Shown: positions 7,903 through 16,344 of the stretch, in pieces
Layout: each line of letters begins with the position of its first letter
Numbering within the stretch: the stretch's first letter is position 1
DNA from: Legionella quinlivanii
GTDB taxonomy: Bacteria > Pseudomonadota > Gammaproteobacteria > Legionellales > Legionellaceae
Length of the DNA stretch: 64,000 nucleotides
Direction: 5' to 3'
NCBI RefSeq assembly: GCF_003265995.1
Contig: NZ_MVJN01000003.1
Coordinates: 1 to 64,000 of the forward strand
Program-made: the position numbers and the translations under genes
The notes under the pieces: model-generated
Seen by the model: only the letters and a program-made list of their open reading frames with translations
The model's database searches: none
Told to the model about the DNA's origin: nothing

Positions 7903-10392
7903 ATGAGTCTTGATCGTTATCAGAAAAAAAGGGATTTTCATAAAACCCCTGAGCCTAAGGGGCGTGTTCACCGAAAACACCGCTTTCTTTATATTATTCA
8001 GAAACATGCCGCCAGCCATTTACATTATGATTTTCGCCTGGAACTGGATGGCGTTCTAAAGAGCTGGGCAGTTCCCAAAGGCCCTTGCCTTGATCCTGCT
8101 GTGAAGCGGCTGGCAGTACAAGTAGAAGATCATCCGGTTGAATACGGCAGTTTTGAGGGGATTATTCCCAAGGGCGAATATGGCGGCGGTACGGTCATGC
8201 TATGGGACAAGGGAAAGTGGAAACCTTTGGATGATGATCCTGCCAAAGCCTATGAAAAAGGGCATTTACATTTTGAATTGCAGGCTGAAAAACTCAATGG
8301 GCAGTGGGATCTGATCCGCTTTAAGGAAAAGCAGTGGTTCCTCATTAAACATCGGGACAAGGACGCAAGACCCCTTGACGAATATGATATTACAAAGGAA
8401 GAGCCGAATAGCGTTGTCAGTCAGCAAAGCCTGGACGAAATAGCACAGAACTATCAATCCATCTGGCATAGTAAAGAAAGTACCCAAAATAATAGCCCTG
8501 TTAAATCCGCTAAAAAAAAACAAAAAAAGTATAAGCTGGCTCTGCCTGTCAGCCCCTTTTTGCAGAATTGCCCAGTCGAATTAGCTACGCTGACCAATAA
8601 AGCTCCCATCGGTGACGACTGGTTGCATGAGTTGAAATTTGATGGCTATCGCATCATAGCCTACAAACGGCATTCGCAGATTCAGTTGCTGTCACGTAAT
8701 CAACTGGACTGGACAAGAAAATTTCCGAATGTCGTCGATGCCCTGAAAAGCCTGCCCGTGGACAATATTATTGTGGATGGTGAAATTACGGTTCTGGATG
8801 AAAACTCCCGCTCAAGTTTTCAGTTGCTGCAAAATGCCATGAGCAATGGGGCGCAAACCCATTTTACCTATTATCTTTTTGATTTGCTCTACCTTGATCA
8901 ATACGATACCCGTTCTCTCCCGCTTCTCGAAAGAAAAAAGCTGCTCGCTGCTTTGCTCGAGGATGCGGAGGAAAGCCTTCGCTACAGTGACCATATACTG
9001 GGTGACGGAGAAAACGTTTTCAAACAGAGTTGCGATTTTAATCTGGAAGGTATTATCTCCAAGGACATTCATAGTAGTTATCAAGGTAAGCGAAGCAGGA
9101 AGTGGCTTAAAATAAAATGCAGTAAACGTCAGGAATTTATTATTGGCGGCTTTACCAAATCAGAGAAGAATCGCACTGGGTTTCGCTCCCTGCTTTTGGG
9201 TGTTTATGACGAGAACGGGCAGCTTAATTATTGCGGTAAAGTGGGTACAGGCTTCACTGAAGCCTCCTTAAAATCTATTGCCAGACAATTGGAACCCCTG
9301 CAAATGACAAACAATCCTTTTAATACTAATCCACCTGGAGTCAGAAGCAGCACCTGGGTGAAACCCGAACTAATCGCCGAAGTGGAATTTAGTGAATGGA
9401 CAGAGGACGGCCATTTAAGGCATCCCAGCTTTAAAGGCTTAAGACTGGATAAAATGGCGAAAGAAATCCGGAACGAAGAGGAAATACCGTTAAAAAAAAT
9501 AACGGCCGGCAAGGGGAACAACATGCCCGCAATTAAATTGAGCAATCCCGATAAAATGATTTATGCTGAAGACAGCATTTGTAAAAAGGAACTGTTTGAT
9601 TATTATCAGGCCATTTGTTCCTATATCCTGCCCTATATTCGCAATCGGGCATTGACCCTCGTTCGCTGTCCCTCTGATTATAAAGACTGCTTTTATCAGA
9701 AACACCTTAATCAGCAAAATCCTGGGGGCCTTTATACGATTGAAGTGGAAAGCAAACGCACTGAGAACATTGAAAACTGCATCTACCTGAAAGAGGAAGA
9801 GGGATTGCTCGCTCTGGCGCAAATGGGAGTGCTGGAAATTCACCCCTGGGGCAGCACCGTCGAGCATCTTGAGCAGCCTGATGTTCTGGTGTTTGACCTT
9901 GATCCAGATCCTGAAGTCAGTTGGAAAGTGCTGGTGGATGCCGCTTATGAAATCCGGGAGGAGCTTGAGCAATTAAAACTATCTGCATTTATTAAAACGA
10001 CAGGCGGTAAAGGCCTGCATCTGGTCATTCCGATTCAGATTAAATATGACTGGGAGTCAGTCAAAGAATTCACTCATGTTTTTGTAGAATATCTTGAAAA
10101 AAAATATCCCAAAAAATACACCAGCAATATGGCGAAGTCCAAACGCAAGGGAAAGATTTTTGTCGATTACCTCCGAAATCAGCGCCAGGCAACCGCCATT
10201 GCACCCTATTCGCCCCGCGCAAGACTACATGCACCGGTAGCTACACCAGTGCATTGGGATGAATTAACCGATAATCAAAACGATTCATTTTATACCATAC
10301 GAACTATCTTCAAGCGGCTTGAGCAATTGAAAGACGATCCCTGGAAAGAATTCTGGACAATTAAACAAAGCCTGCCATTGGATAAAATTTAA
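7903..10392 (+). CDS. ligD: ATP-dependent DNA ligase D (NHEJ-type, three domains)
   Basis: A protein of about 829 aa with the Pseudomonas-type domain order. First is the 3'-phosphoesterase domain (HAASHLHYDFRLELDG, residues about 30-170). Next is the ATP-dependent ligase domain with the adenylated lysine in HELKFDGYR (Lys245), followed by its OB-fold. Last is the archaeo-eukaryotic primase-like polymerase domain with DLDPDP (about residue 665) and TTGGKGLH. LigD repairs double-strand breaks with Ku; no Ku gene is in this window. I use ATG 7903, preceded by GGAGGGA, instead of the TTG at 7876 that would overlap the previous gene. Confidence 0.95.
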   Translation: MSLDRYQKKRDFHKTPEPKGRVHRKHRFLYIIQKHAASHLHYDFRLELDGVLKSWAVPKGPCLDPAVKRLAVQVEDHPVEYGSFEGIIPKGEYGGGTVMLWDKGKWKPLDDDPAKAYEKGHLHFELQAEKLNGQWDLIRFKEKQWFLIKHRDKDARPLDEYDITKEEPNSVVSQQSLDEIAQNYQSIWHSKESTQNNSPVKSAKKKQKKYKLALPVSPFLQNCPVELATLTNKAPIGDDWLHELKFDGYRIIAYKRHSQIQLLSRNQLDWTRKFPNVVDALKSLPVDNIIVDGEITVLDENSRSSFQLLQNAMSNGAQTHFTYYLFDLLYLDQYDTRSLPLLERKKLLAALLEDAEESLRYSDHILGDGENVFKQSCDFNLEGIISKDIHSSYQGKRSRKWLKIKCSKRQEFIIGGFTKSEKNRTGFRSLLLGVYDENGQLNYCGKVGTGFTEASLKSIARQLEPLQMTNNPFNTNPPGVRSSTWVKPELIAEVEFSEWTEDGHLRHPSFKGLRLDKMAKEIRNEEEIPLKKITAGKGNNMPAIKLSNPDKMIYAEDSICKKELFDYYQAICSYILPYIRNRALTLVRCPSDYKDCFYQKHLNQQNPGGLYTIEVESKRTENIENCIYLKEEEGLLALAQMGVLEIHPWGSTVEHLEQPDVLVFDLDPDPEVSWKVLVDAAYEIREELEQLKLSAFIKTTGGKGLHLVIPIQIKYDWESVKEFTHVFVEYLEKKYPKKYTSNMAKSKRKGKIFVDYLRNQRQATAIAPYSPRARLHAPVATPVHWDELTDNQNDSFYTIRTIFKRLEQLKDDPWKEFWTIKQSLPLDKI

Positions 10393-10413
10393 GGTCTATC
10401 AGAGAGGCCCGAC

Positions 10414-12063
10414 TTATTGGCCTAATCCCGTACGAATTAAACCGGTTCGAGAGTCGGCATCGGCGTTTTCGATCACGGTTTTCGCATTATCGGTAAGCAA
10501 TTCATGTCCATTCAGGCTGCGTTTAAAAAAGCCGCTATGCTGATAAGCATACTGATGAATCTCCCTCACCAGATTGATGTCATCCATCCGGTCCTTGTAT
10601 TTTAAAGTGAGGTCCGCGGCAAGTTTCGAGCGTGAGAAAGGTCTCTCAGCAATATGCTGTCGAATATCCGCTCTTGTCAGCGTCGGATGCTGGTCTACGA
10701 AGTTGCTGGACTTGAACCAGGAGGATTGTCCCATATACAAGGCCTGATAAATTTTCTTAAACGCCGCGACAAAACGCTCATTCTCTGCCGGAACCAGTTC
10801 AGGGTAAGCCGCTTCCCACAGTAATTCCAGCTCCTCTGCTTTTAATACATTGGCTGTCTTGGCAGCTTCATAAGCTGCTGTATAACCCGCCGCCTGTGGA
10901 TTAGAGGGCGCCATCTTTGCGAAATGAGGCAGCAAATCCCAGTGTTTTAACTCGACCGCCAGTTCTATCGCCGTTTTATTCTCATATTTTAACAGCAATG
11001 CGTCATTACCTGAGAGCGGGTTATATCGGGCAGTCAAAGCGATTAGAAACTTTTCCTGATTTTCCTGTACAGCAATATGAAAAGCGTTGATAGCCCCGCT
11101 CTCAGCTTGCTCATATCTCCATTCGGGATTCGCCCCTTTTGCCAGTAAATCACCAGCCAGTTCAAATTGTTTGCATTGGGCGGCCCATAACATGGTGGGG
11201 CTATATTGCTGCCTGTCTGCTTTGTCTGTCTTTTCTTTTGTTAATAGCTCTACAACTTCCCAGTTCTCAAGTAATGCCGCCAATCGAGCGGGAGAAAGAC
11301 CGTATGGGTTTTGCAAGGTCCTGGCTGTGCAGCGGGACAAATAGGGCTCTACCGCAAAAGTGAGGATAGCTTCCTTATTGCCTCTTAAAATGCCCAGATG
11401 CAGACGGCTTATCTCCCGCTTTCCCTCTTCTTCATATAACCACAAGGTTTCTGGCGGCATGGCATCAAAAATTTTATCTGAAAGTTCATGCAGATTTTTT
11501 TCATCTTCAGCGCGAAAAATTACTTCAGCGAATGCCTGAGTATCTTTGATATTATTGAAGTCATTAATTAAGGCTTCCACCAGATACCATTTTTTGAAAT
11601 GAGCTGCCAAAAGAATAGGGGTATACCCATTATCAGTGGTCTGACTGCAGCACTCCTGGATATTCGGCAAGGCCAAAAGCTCTTGAATCCAATGAAGGGC
11701 TGCCTCTTTTTTTTCTGTTGGAGAAATGGGGTAAGGAGCATGGATGGCCGCATAATGAAGAATATTCCATCGCCCGATTCGCTCCTGGCTTGAGACATTG
11801 TTTATTTTTAATAAGCGGATAGCCAGATCCATTTTTCCAGCTTTGGCGGCCAAAAGGGCTGCCTGTCCAAACCGCTCAGTATCTCCCTTACTGACTTCGG
11901 AGATGCAAGTAAATGCTGCGACTTTTTCCCAGTCGCTTTTTGCTGCAAAAAATACAATCGGAGTTTGGTTTTCGGAATTGATTTGGCTTAACTCTGCCTT
12001 ATCTTCTAATGTTTCCAGCATGTTTTTTAATTCTGCAACCGATGTTGCACTAAATAAAGGCAT
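10414..12063 (-). CDS. Ankyrin-repeat protein, candidate Dot/Icm effector
   Basis: A 549-aa protein of mostly degenerate ankyrin repeats: NGYTPILLAAHFKKWYLVEA (about residue 145), NPYGLSPARLAALLENWEVV (about 260), SPTMLWAAQCKQFELAGDLL (about 290) and NKTAIELAVELKHWDLLPHF (about 365). A C-terminal region of about 150 aa has no repeat I recognise. There is no signal peptide or membrane helix. Ankyrin proteins of this build in Legionella are often translocated into the host cell; that role is inferred. The ATG has GGAGA 6 bases upstream. It converges on ligD with 21 bases between stops. Confidence 0.75.
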   Translation of the reverse strand: MPLFSATSVAELKNMLETLEDKAELSQINSENQTPIVFFAAKSDWEKVAAFTCISEVSKGDTERFGQAALLAAKAGKMDLAIRLLKINNVSSQERIGRWNILHYAAIHAPYPISPTEKKEAALHWIQELLALPNIQECCSQTTDNGYTPILLAAHFKKWYLVEALINDFNNIKDTQAFAEVIFRAEDEKNLHELSDKIFDAMPPETLWLYEEEGKREISRLHLGILRGNKEAILTFAVEPYLSRCTARTLQNPYGLSPARLAALLENWEVVELLTKEKTDKADRQQYSPTMLWAAQCKQFELAGDLLAKGANPEWRYEQAESGAINAFHIAVQENQEKFLIALTARYNPLSGNDALLLKYENKTAIELAVELKHWDLLPHFAKMAPSNPQAAGYTAAYEAAKTANVLKAEELELLWEAAYPELVPAENERFVAAFKKIYQALYMGQSSWFKSSNFVDQHPTLTRADIRQHIAERPFSRSKLAADLTLKYKDRMDDINLVREIHQYAYQHSGFFKRSLNGHELLTDNAKTVIENADADSRTGLIRTGLGQ

Positions 12064-12138
12064 TAAGTTTCTCCGCAGATGGGATTAGAGAGTATTTGGT
12101 GGGCTATTTTTGCACAAAAATAGCGTGTTAATCAATAT

Positions 12139-12158
12139 CGGATTGTTTAAACAATCCG
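12139..12158. promoter_or_regulatory. Perfect 20-base palindrome upstream of the ankyrin gene
   Basis: CGGATTGTTTAAACAATCCG is a perfect palindrome 76 bases before the ankyrin start. It could be an operator for a dimeric regulator or the core of an old repeat. There is no direct evidence of function. Confidence 0.4.
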
Positions 12159-12242
12159 GCATTGGATGGATGCCTCGGACAACCCCTGAGGAATCTCCTC
12201 ATTTTTTAATTCACCTTATCAGGCCAAAATGACTTTAAATAG

Positions 12243-12330
12243 TGTCATTTCCGCGCAGGCGGAAATCCATCTTGCAAACAAAGTTAGGAATTTCCTTGAG
12301 GAATAGATTCCCGCCTACGCGGGAACGACA
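12243..12330. repeat. MITE-like inverted repeat (GTCATTTCCGCG type)
   Basis: An 88-base element with inverted ends: TGTCATTTCCGCGCAGGCGG at the left and CCGCCTACGCGGGAACGACA at the right. Its core resembles the cores of the elements at 36073 and 62324, but it lacks their outer CACTGCCATTAAG ends. Confidence 0.7.
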
Positions 12331-12460
12331 GATAATAGAACTTTTTGAGCAATTGCTAAGCTAACCCCCTGACTATATAAATAATAAGGGGGAGCTCTCG
12401 AGGCACTTAGGAGGGCAGAAGGACTGAGAAAACAAAGATTTGGAGAAGGCCGGACTCAGG

Positions 12461-12904
12461 CTATTTCTGATAATCGTTTTGCAGTTCTAAAGGCATCATT
12501 GCCTGCAGTCTTTCATACAGATCCAGTAAATCCGCACAGAAAACCTGAAACTGCTGGCGGGTTTGCCACAGTTCGTAATTTACTCCCTTACGAAAAGCCA
12601 GTTGCCTTGACAACATTTTGAATAGCTGTAAGTCCTGACTGGAAAAACTGAGATCCTGATTCATCTCCAGAAGCTCAATCAAGGTTTTATTTTGTTTGAC
12701 CGGACGATGAACATGCAGCAAATAAGCCTGCAGGGTCAATTGAAACGCAATATACATTAAAGAACTGATTGGGTTTAAATTGTCTTTAATATGTTGTCCT
12801 TCAATAAAATCATCGCGTAAATTACTCATCAAATGATCAGCCGCATAGGCATGCTGAGTAGCTATTTTTAACAACTCCAGTGGCGAGTAGTAATGTTTAT
12901 CCAT
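12461..12904 (-). CDS. Hypothetical all-helical protein
   Basis: About 147 aa from ATG 12904, which has a weak GAG upstream; a TTG at 12925 would add seven residues. Composition and periodicity suggest an all-alpha bundle (YYSPLELLKIATQHAYAADH, SLMYIAFQLTLQAYLLHVHR, QFQVFCADLLDLYERLQAMM). It has a loose resemblance to HEPN-type bundles, but I see no RX4-6H motif and do not assign a family. It is divergent from the dus gene with about 50 bases between starts, so the two may share a control region. Confidence 0.6.
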   Translation of the reverse strand: MDKHYYSPLELLKIATQHAYAADHLMSNLRDDFIEGQHIKDNLNPISSLMYIAFQLTLQAYLLHVHRPVKQNKTLIELLEMNQDLSFSSQDLQLFKMLSRQLAFRKGVNYELWQTRQQFQVFCADLLDLYERLQAMMPLELQNDYQK

Positions 12905-12957
12905 TAGATGCTCAATTTGATACAATGCTCAATTAATCAGAACGCGGATTCTGCCAG

Positions 12958-13989
12958 ATGTTTACTGAAATTGCGAGTACAGATAATAGTTCCCTTCCCT
13001 GGTTCCTGGGCGCATTAAATTTGCCGCATCGCCTGATTCAGGGGCCACTGGCGGGCTTTAGCTGTTCGCCCATGCGGGCTTTATTTTACCGTTACACACC
13101 TCCAGCCTATTCCGTCTCGGAAATGATTTCAGCGCATGATGTTATTTACAAACATAGCGGGAAAAACCGCTACCTGCATCGCGCACCGGATGAAAACAAA
13201 TTATGTTATCAGTTATCGGGAAATGATGGGGATTTAATGGCAAAGGCTGCAAAAAAACTGGAGTTTATGGGGGCTGATCTGATTGATATTAACTGCGGTT
13301 GTCCAAAAGCTAAAATCAGAAAACGAGGTGCCGGAAGCGCCCTTCTGGAGACACCCGATCATTTAGTTCGTATCGTAGAAAAAGTACGCGATGCGCTTCA
13401 ATGTCCATTAACGGTAAAAATCCGTCTGCAGAATACTGACTCTGATCTCGCCTTAGCCCAGGCGCTGGAAAAAACCGGCATCGATGCTCTGATTGTACAC
13501 GGACGGCGCTGGCAGGATGATTATGATGTAGCCTGCAACTGGCAGGCTATTCGTTTGATTAAAGAAGCAGTAAAGATTCCGGTCATCGCCAATGGCGATA
13601 TTTGCGAAAGAAATTCTTTAGCAGCCGCACTGGCTGCAACCGGCTGCGATGCATTCATGATTTCACGCGCGGGTACAGGTAAACCCTGGCTTTACCAGCA
13701 GTTATTGAGCCCAAATGGCTTCGATGTTGCGCTTGAGGAGCGAATTGAATTATTCCTAAGGCATCTTGAAGAATTATCCTGGCTTGAAAATGAGTTTCAG
13801 GCCGTGCTGCAAAGCAAAAGCCTGATTCGTTATTATTTTCGAGAACTTGGATCAGTGCAATTGCAGACCTTTTATTCCCTGAACTCATTACCATCGATCA
13901 AAGAGTACATGACCAGAATGAATAAGCATCTGACACCGTCTAGCGCAGACTACGTCCTCCATCCACATTTAACACCTGGCCCGTTATAA
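12958..13989 (+). CDS. tRNA-dihydrouridine synthase (DusB-like)
   Basis: A 343-aa FMN-dependent TIM-barrel enzyme that reduces uridines in the tRNA D-loop. Family marks are IQGPLAGFSCSPMRALF at residues 22-38, INCGCPKAKI with the catalytic Cys115, RGAGSALLETP (closest to the DusB version AGSALL), TVKIRLQ, the HGRRW flavin or substrate loop, and IANGDICE. The family usually has NMGCP where this has NCGCP. Its 3' end overlaps the convergent SDR gene by 50 bases, which is unusual but both frames are clearly coding. Confidence 0.9.
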   Translation: MFTEIASTDNSSLPWFLGALNLPHRLIQGPLAGFSCSPMRALFYRYTPPAYSVSEMISAHDVIYKHSGKNRYLHRAPDENKLCYQLSGNDGDLMAKAAKKLEFMGADLIDINCGCPKAKIRKRGAGSALLETPDHLVRIVEKVRDALQCPLTVKIRLQNTDSDLALAQALEKTGIDALIVHGRRWQDDYDVACNWQAIRLIKEAVKIPVIANGDICERNSLAAALAATGCDAFMISRAGTGKPWLYQQLLSPNGFDVALEERIELFLRHLEELSWLENEFQAVLQSKSLIRYYFRELGSVQLQTFYSLNSLPSIKEYMTRMNKHLTPSSADYVLHPHLTPGPL

Positions 13990-14692
13990 ACTCATTTTTC
14001 ACTATGGCCAGAACTGCCTCGGCAATAAAGTCAGGATGGCCATGACGTTTCAAAAGGGTTTCATCGATGATTTTCTGCTGTATCTGTTCTGATAAACTAT
14101 TTTCTTTTTCGGGCCAGGCAATCGAGCCAGGAGCTACGGCATTGACTCGGACCTTTGGCGCGAACTCCTTCGCCAAAGCACGGGTTTGCATCAGGAGAGC
14201 CGCTTTGGTTTGACAATAAATCGCATATTCCTTCAGAGGGATTTCAGCATGAATGTCTGTAATATTAACAATCGCACCCTGCTGCTTTTTTAAATAAGGC
14301 AAGGCTGCCTGGCTCAGCTGATAGGGAACCTGTACATTCAGCTTGAACAGCGTATGCCATAAGCTTTCATCAAAGTTCTCAAAATGGTTTTTAGTAAACT
14401 GAGACGCGTTATTGACTAGCAGATCCAGCCGGCCTGCCCAGTTGATAACCGGCTCAATAAGTTGCTCGCCTTTTTCCAGGCTGAATAAGTTCTGACAAAA
14501 AATCTGTGCCGAATCGGCTTGCTGCCGGTTAAAATGCAATGCCAGACTATCCGCCTCTGCCTTGGATTGATGGTAATGAATAGCCACCCGATAACCTGCC
14601 TGATGCAAGTGCCCGGCAATGACTGCGCCGATGCGTCGGGCCGCGCCAGTAATCAATGCCACTTTTCTGACTTGTTTCCTGTCCTGATTCAA
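13940..14692 (-). CDS. SDR-family oxidoreductase, pteridine reductase-like
   Basis: A short-chain dehydrogenase of about 250 aa with an NADP-type glycine motif TGAARRIG at residues 15-22, NNAS, and the catalytic YxxxK in YCQTKAAL. The Arg-rich TGAARRIG turn and overall length match pteridine or dihydromonapterin reductases (PTR1/FolM-like). I choose the TTG at 14692: it has AGGGGGA about 7 bases upstream, and an upstream start at 14770 would run into the divergent methyltransferase gene. Its neighbour two genes away is a PTPS-III type enzyme, which supports a pterin or folate role. Confidence 0.8.
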   Translation of the reverse strand: MNQDRKQVRKVALITGAARRIGAVIAGHLHQAGYRVAIHYHQSKAEADSLALHFNRQQADSAQIFCQNLFSLEKGEQLIEPVINWAGRLDLLVNNASQFTKNHFENFDESLWHTLFKLNVQVPYQLSQAALPYLKKQQGAIVNITDIHAEIPLKEYAIYCQTKAALLMQTRALAKEFAPKVRVNAVAPGSIAWPEKENSLSEQIQQKIIDETLLKRHGHPDFIAEAVLAIVKNEFITGQVLNVDGGRSLR

Positions 14693-14720
14693 GGTATGTT
14701 CCCCCTTTTGCCTGTTAATT

Positions 14721-15830
14721 ATGAATGTCCCAACACCCTTAATCGCGCATCTCAGAAAGAATGAGGCCATTTCCTTTGCAGAATTTATGCATCTTGCCTT
14801 GTATTCACCGGAATATGGCTATTACACCTCTGCTCATCCCAAGTTCGGTGCTTCAGGTGATTTTATTACAGCCCCGGAGTTAAGTCCGCTTTTTTCACAG
14901 ACCCTGGGCGAACAATGCCGGGAAATTTTAACGCATTTGGGTTCCGGTATCATCCTCGAGTTTGGAGCAGGCTCTGGTAAACTATGCGTCGAGCTGCTGA
15001 AACAGCTGGCCAGAAAAGAGACGCTGCCAGAAACTTATTACATACTTGAAGTCAGCGGTCATTTACGCGAACGGCAGAAACAGCTTGTTCAGCAGGAAAT
15101 TCCTGAGCTGGCCTCCAGGGTAGAATGGATTAGCGAATGGCCAAAGGCCTTTTCAGGGATTATTCTGGCCAATGAAGTTCTGGACGCCATGCCGATTCAT
15201 CGTTTTCTGCAAACTGACGATGGCATTTGTGAAAGCTATGTCGTCCTTGACGAGCAGGAACAATTGAAAGAAATCTTCAAACCCTGCACCAATACCCGCC
15301 TGCTAACTTATTTGAGTGAAGTCTTGCCGAAAGATTATTCTCCTTATTTATCAGAGGCTAATCTATACGTGGAAGGCTGGATTAAGCAGTGTGCCGCCAG
15401 TCTCAAACAGGGGGTTATGCTCTTAATTGATTATGGTTTTCCTCGCGCTGAATTCTACCATCCCGATCGAAATCAGGGCACACTCATGTGCCACTATCAG
15501 CATCAGGCCCATACCAATCCTCTTGTTTACATCGGCCAGCAGGATATTACTGCTCATGTGGATTTCACACAGATTGCCGAAGCGGCGATTGCAGCCGGCC
15601 TTGATGTGAGCGGCTATACCAATCAGGCTGCTTTTTTGTTGGGGAATGGTTTGCTAAGCTTACTGGAAGCGATTCAGGACGAAGGGCAGCGCTTAAGAGC
15701 CGCTCAAGCGGTCAAACAACTGATTCAACCTGGTGAAATGGGTGAATTATTTAAAGTAATTGCCCTGTCAAAGCACTATGACAGAGACTTGGCGGGCTTT
15801 CAATTACAAGATAAACGAGCGAGCTTATAA
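14721..15830 (+). CDS. SAM-dependent methyltransferase, MidA/NDUFAF7 family
   Basis: A 369-aa member of the DUF185 family. The N-terminal block FAEFMHLALYSPEYGYYTS, followed by FGASGDFITAPELSPLFSQ, is the family signature. The SAM-binding loop is ILEFGAGSGKLCVELL (about residue 75), and ILANEVLDAMP is the conserved motif after the Rossmann core. The eukaryotic homologue methylates an arginine of a complex I subunit; the bacterial target is unproven. It is divergent from the SDR gene (28 bases between starts) and its TAA is one base from the next ATG. Confidence 0.9.
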   Translation: MNVPTPLIAHLRKNEAISFAEFMHLALYSPEYGYYTSAHPKFGASGDFITAPELSPLFSQTLGEQCREILTHLGSGIILEFGAGSGKLCVELLKQLARKETLPETYYILEVSGHLRERQKQLVQQEIPELASRVEWISEWPKAFSGIILANEVLDAMPIHRFLQTDDGICESYVVLDEQEQLKEIFKPCTNTRLLTYLSEVLPKDYSPYLSEANLYVEGWIKQCAASLKQGVMLLIDYGFPRAEFYHPDRNQGTLMCHYQHQAHTNPLVYIGQQDITAHVDFTQIAEAAIAAGLDVSGYTNQAAFLLGNGLLSLLEAIQDEGQRLRAAQAVKQLIQPGEMGELFKVIALSKHYDRDLAGFQLQDKRASL

Positions 15831-15831
15831 A

Positions 15832-16344
15832 ATGAGTAAATATTTGACTACCGTCGAATTGCAGAAAGAATCCATGAAATTTTCCGCAGGACACACCACC
15901 ATATTTTCGGCCACCGAAAGAGAGCCCCTGCATGGCCATATGTATGGCGTGTATCTGGCTTTAACTACCTGGGTAGAAGAAAACGGAATGACCTTTGACT
16001 ACCGCTACTATAAACAACGCATCCATAATCTCTGTCGTTTTTTGAATCAAACATTTCTGATGCCCCAGTATTCGCCGTTTCTTCAGTTTTCAGAAGATGA
16101 GGAATATTATTATTTTGTGTTTAACAAGAAGAAAATACCCTTCCTGAAAGAAGACGTCACCTTAATGCCTTTAACCAATATTACGGTAGAAGAATTATCG
16201 CGCTGGTTTGTTGAGGAATTAATCAAGGAAAAAGAAGAGCTGGACAGACACCGTATTGAAAAAGTTGTTGTAAAAGTGTTTTCAGCTCCCGGCCAATCAG
16301 CAAGCCATGGGTGGCAGCGGCAACACAGGCAGGCAAATGACTGA
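15832..16344 (+). CDS. 6-pyruvoyltetrahydropterin synthase homologue of PTPS-III type
   Basis: A 170-aa T-fold enzyme. Zinc ligands are His21 (KFSAGH) and His34 and His36 (LHGHMY). Where QueD and mammalian PTPS have a catalytic Cys before HGH, this protein has Glu31 in EPLHGH, the ExxHGH motif that defines PTPS-III. PTPS-III enzymes can convert dihydroneopterin triphosphate to 6-hydroxymethyldihydropterin and stand in for dihydroneopterin aldolase (FolB) in folate synthesis. The N-terminus and the extra C-terminal tail (about 20 residues after VFSAPGQS) are normal for the group. Start ATG 15832 lies one base after the previous stop, and the end overlaps priA. Confidence 0.82.
   Translation: MSKYLTTVELQKESMKFSAGHTTIFSATEREPLHGHMYGVYLALTTWVEENGMTFDYRYYKQRIHNLCRFLNQTFLMPQYSPFLQFSEDEEYYYFVFNKKKIPFLKEDVTLMPLTNITVEELSRWFVEELIKEKEELDRHRIEKVVVKVFSAPGQSASHGWQRQHRQAND

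Larger units (their letters stand above)
12064..12460. other. Intergenic region of about 400 bases without a gene
   Basis: No ORF in this gap looks coding. It holds the upstream region of the ankyrin gene with a 20-base palindrome and a MITE-like inverted repeat, listed separately. The rest (about 12340-12460) has nothing I can name. Confidence 0.6.

Noticed and set aside
9490-9972. 160-codon minus-strand ORF inside ligD
   Set aside because: It lies fully antisense to the polymerase domain of LigD, which has clear motifs. No ribosome site and no recognisable protein features.
10405-10423. Small AGGCC/GGCCT hairpin between ligD and the ankyrin gene as terminator
   Set aside because: Only five base pairs, a nine-base loop and no T-tract on either strand.
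13940-14770. Longer start for the SDR gene at 14770
   Set aside because: It would overlap the divergent methyltransferase start by 50 bases and add a leader without family similarity; the TTG at 14692 has a strong ribosome site.
15832-16344. Calling the PTPS homologue QueD
   Set aside because: The catalytic Cys before HGH is missing and replaced by Glu in ExxHGH, the PTPS-III pattern.
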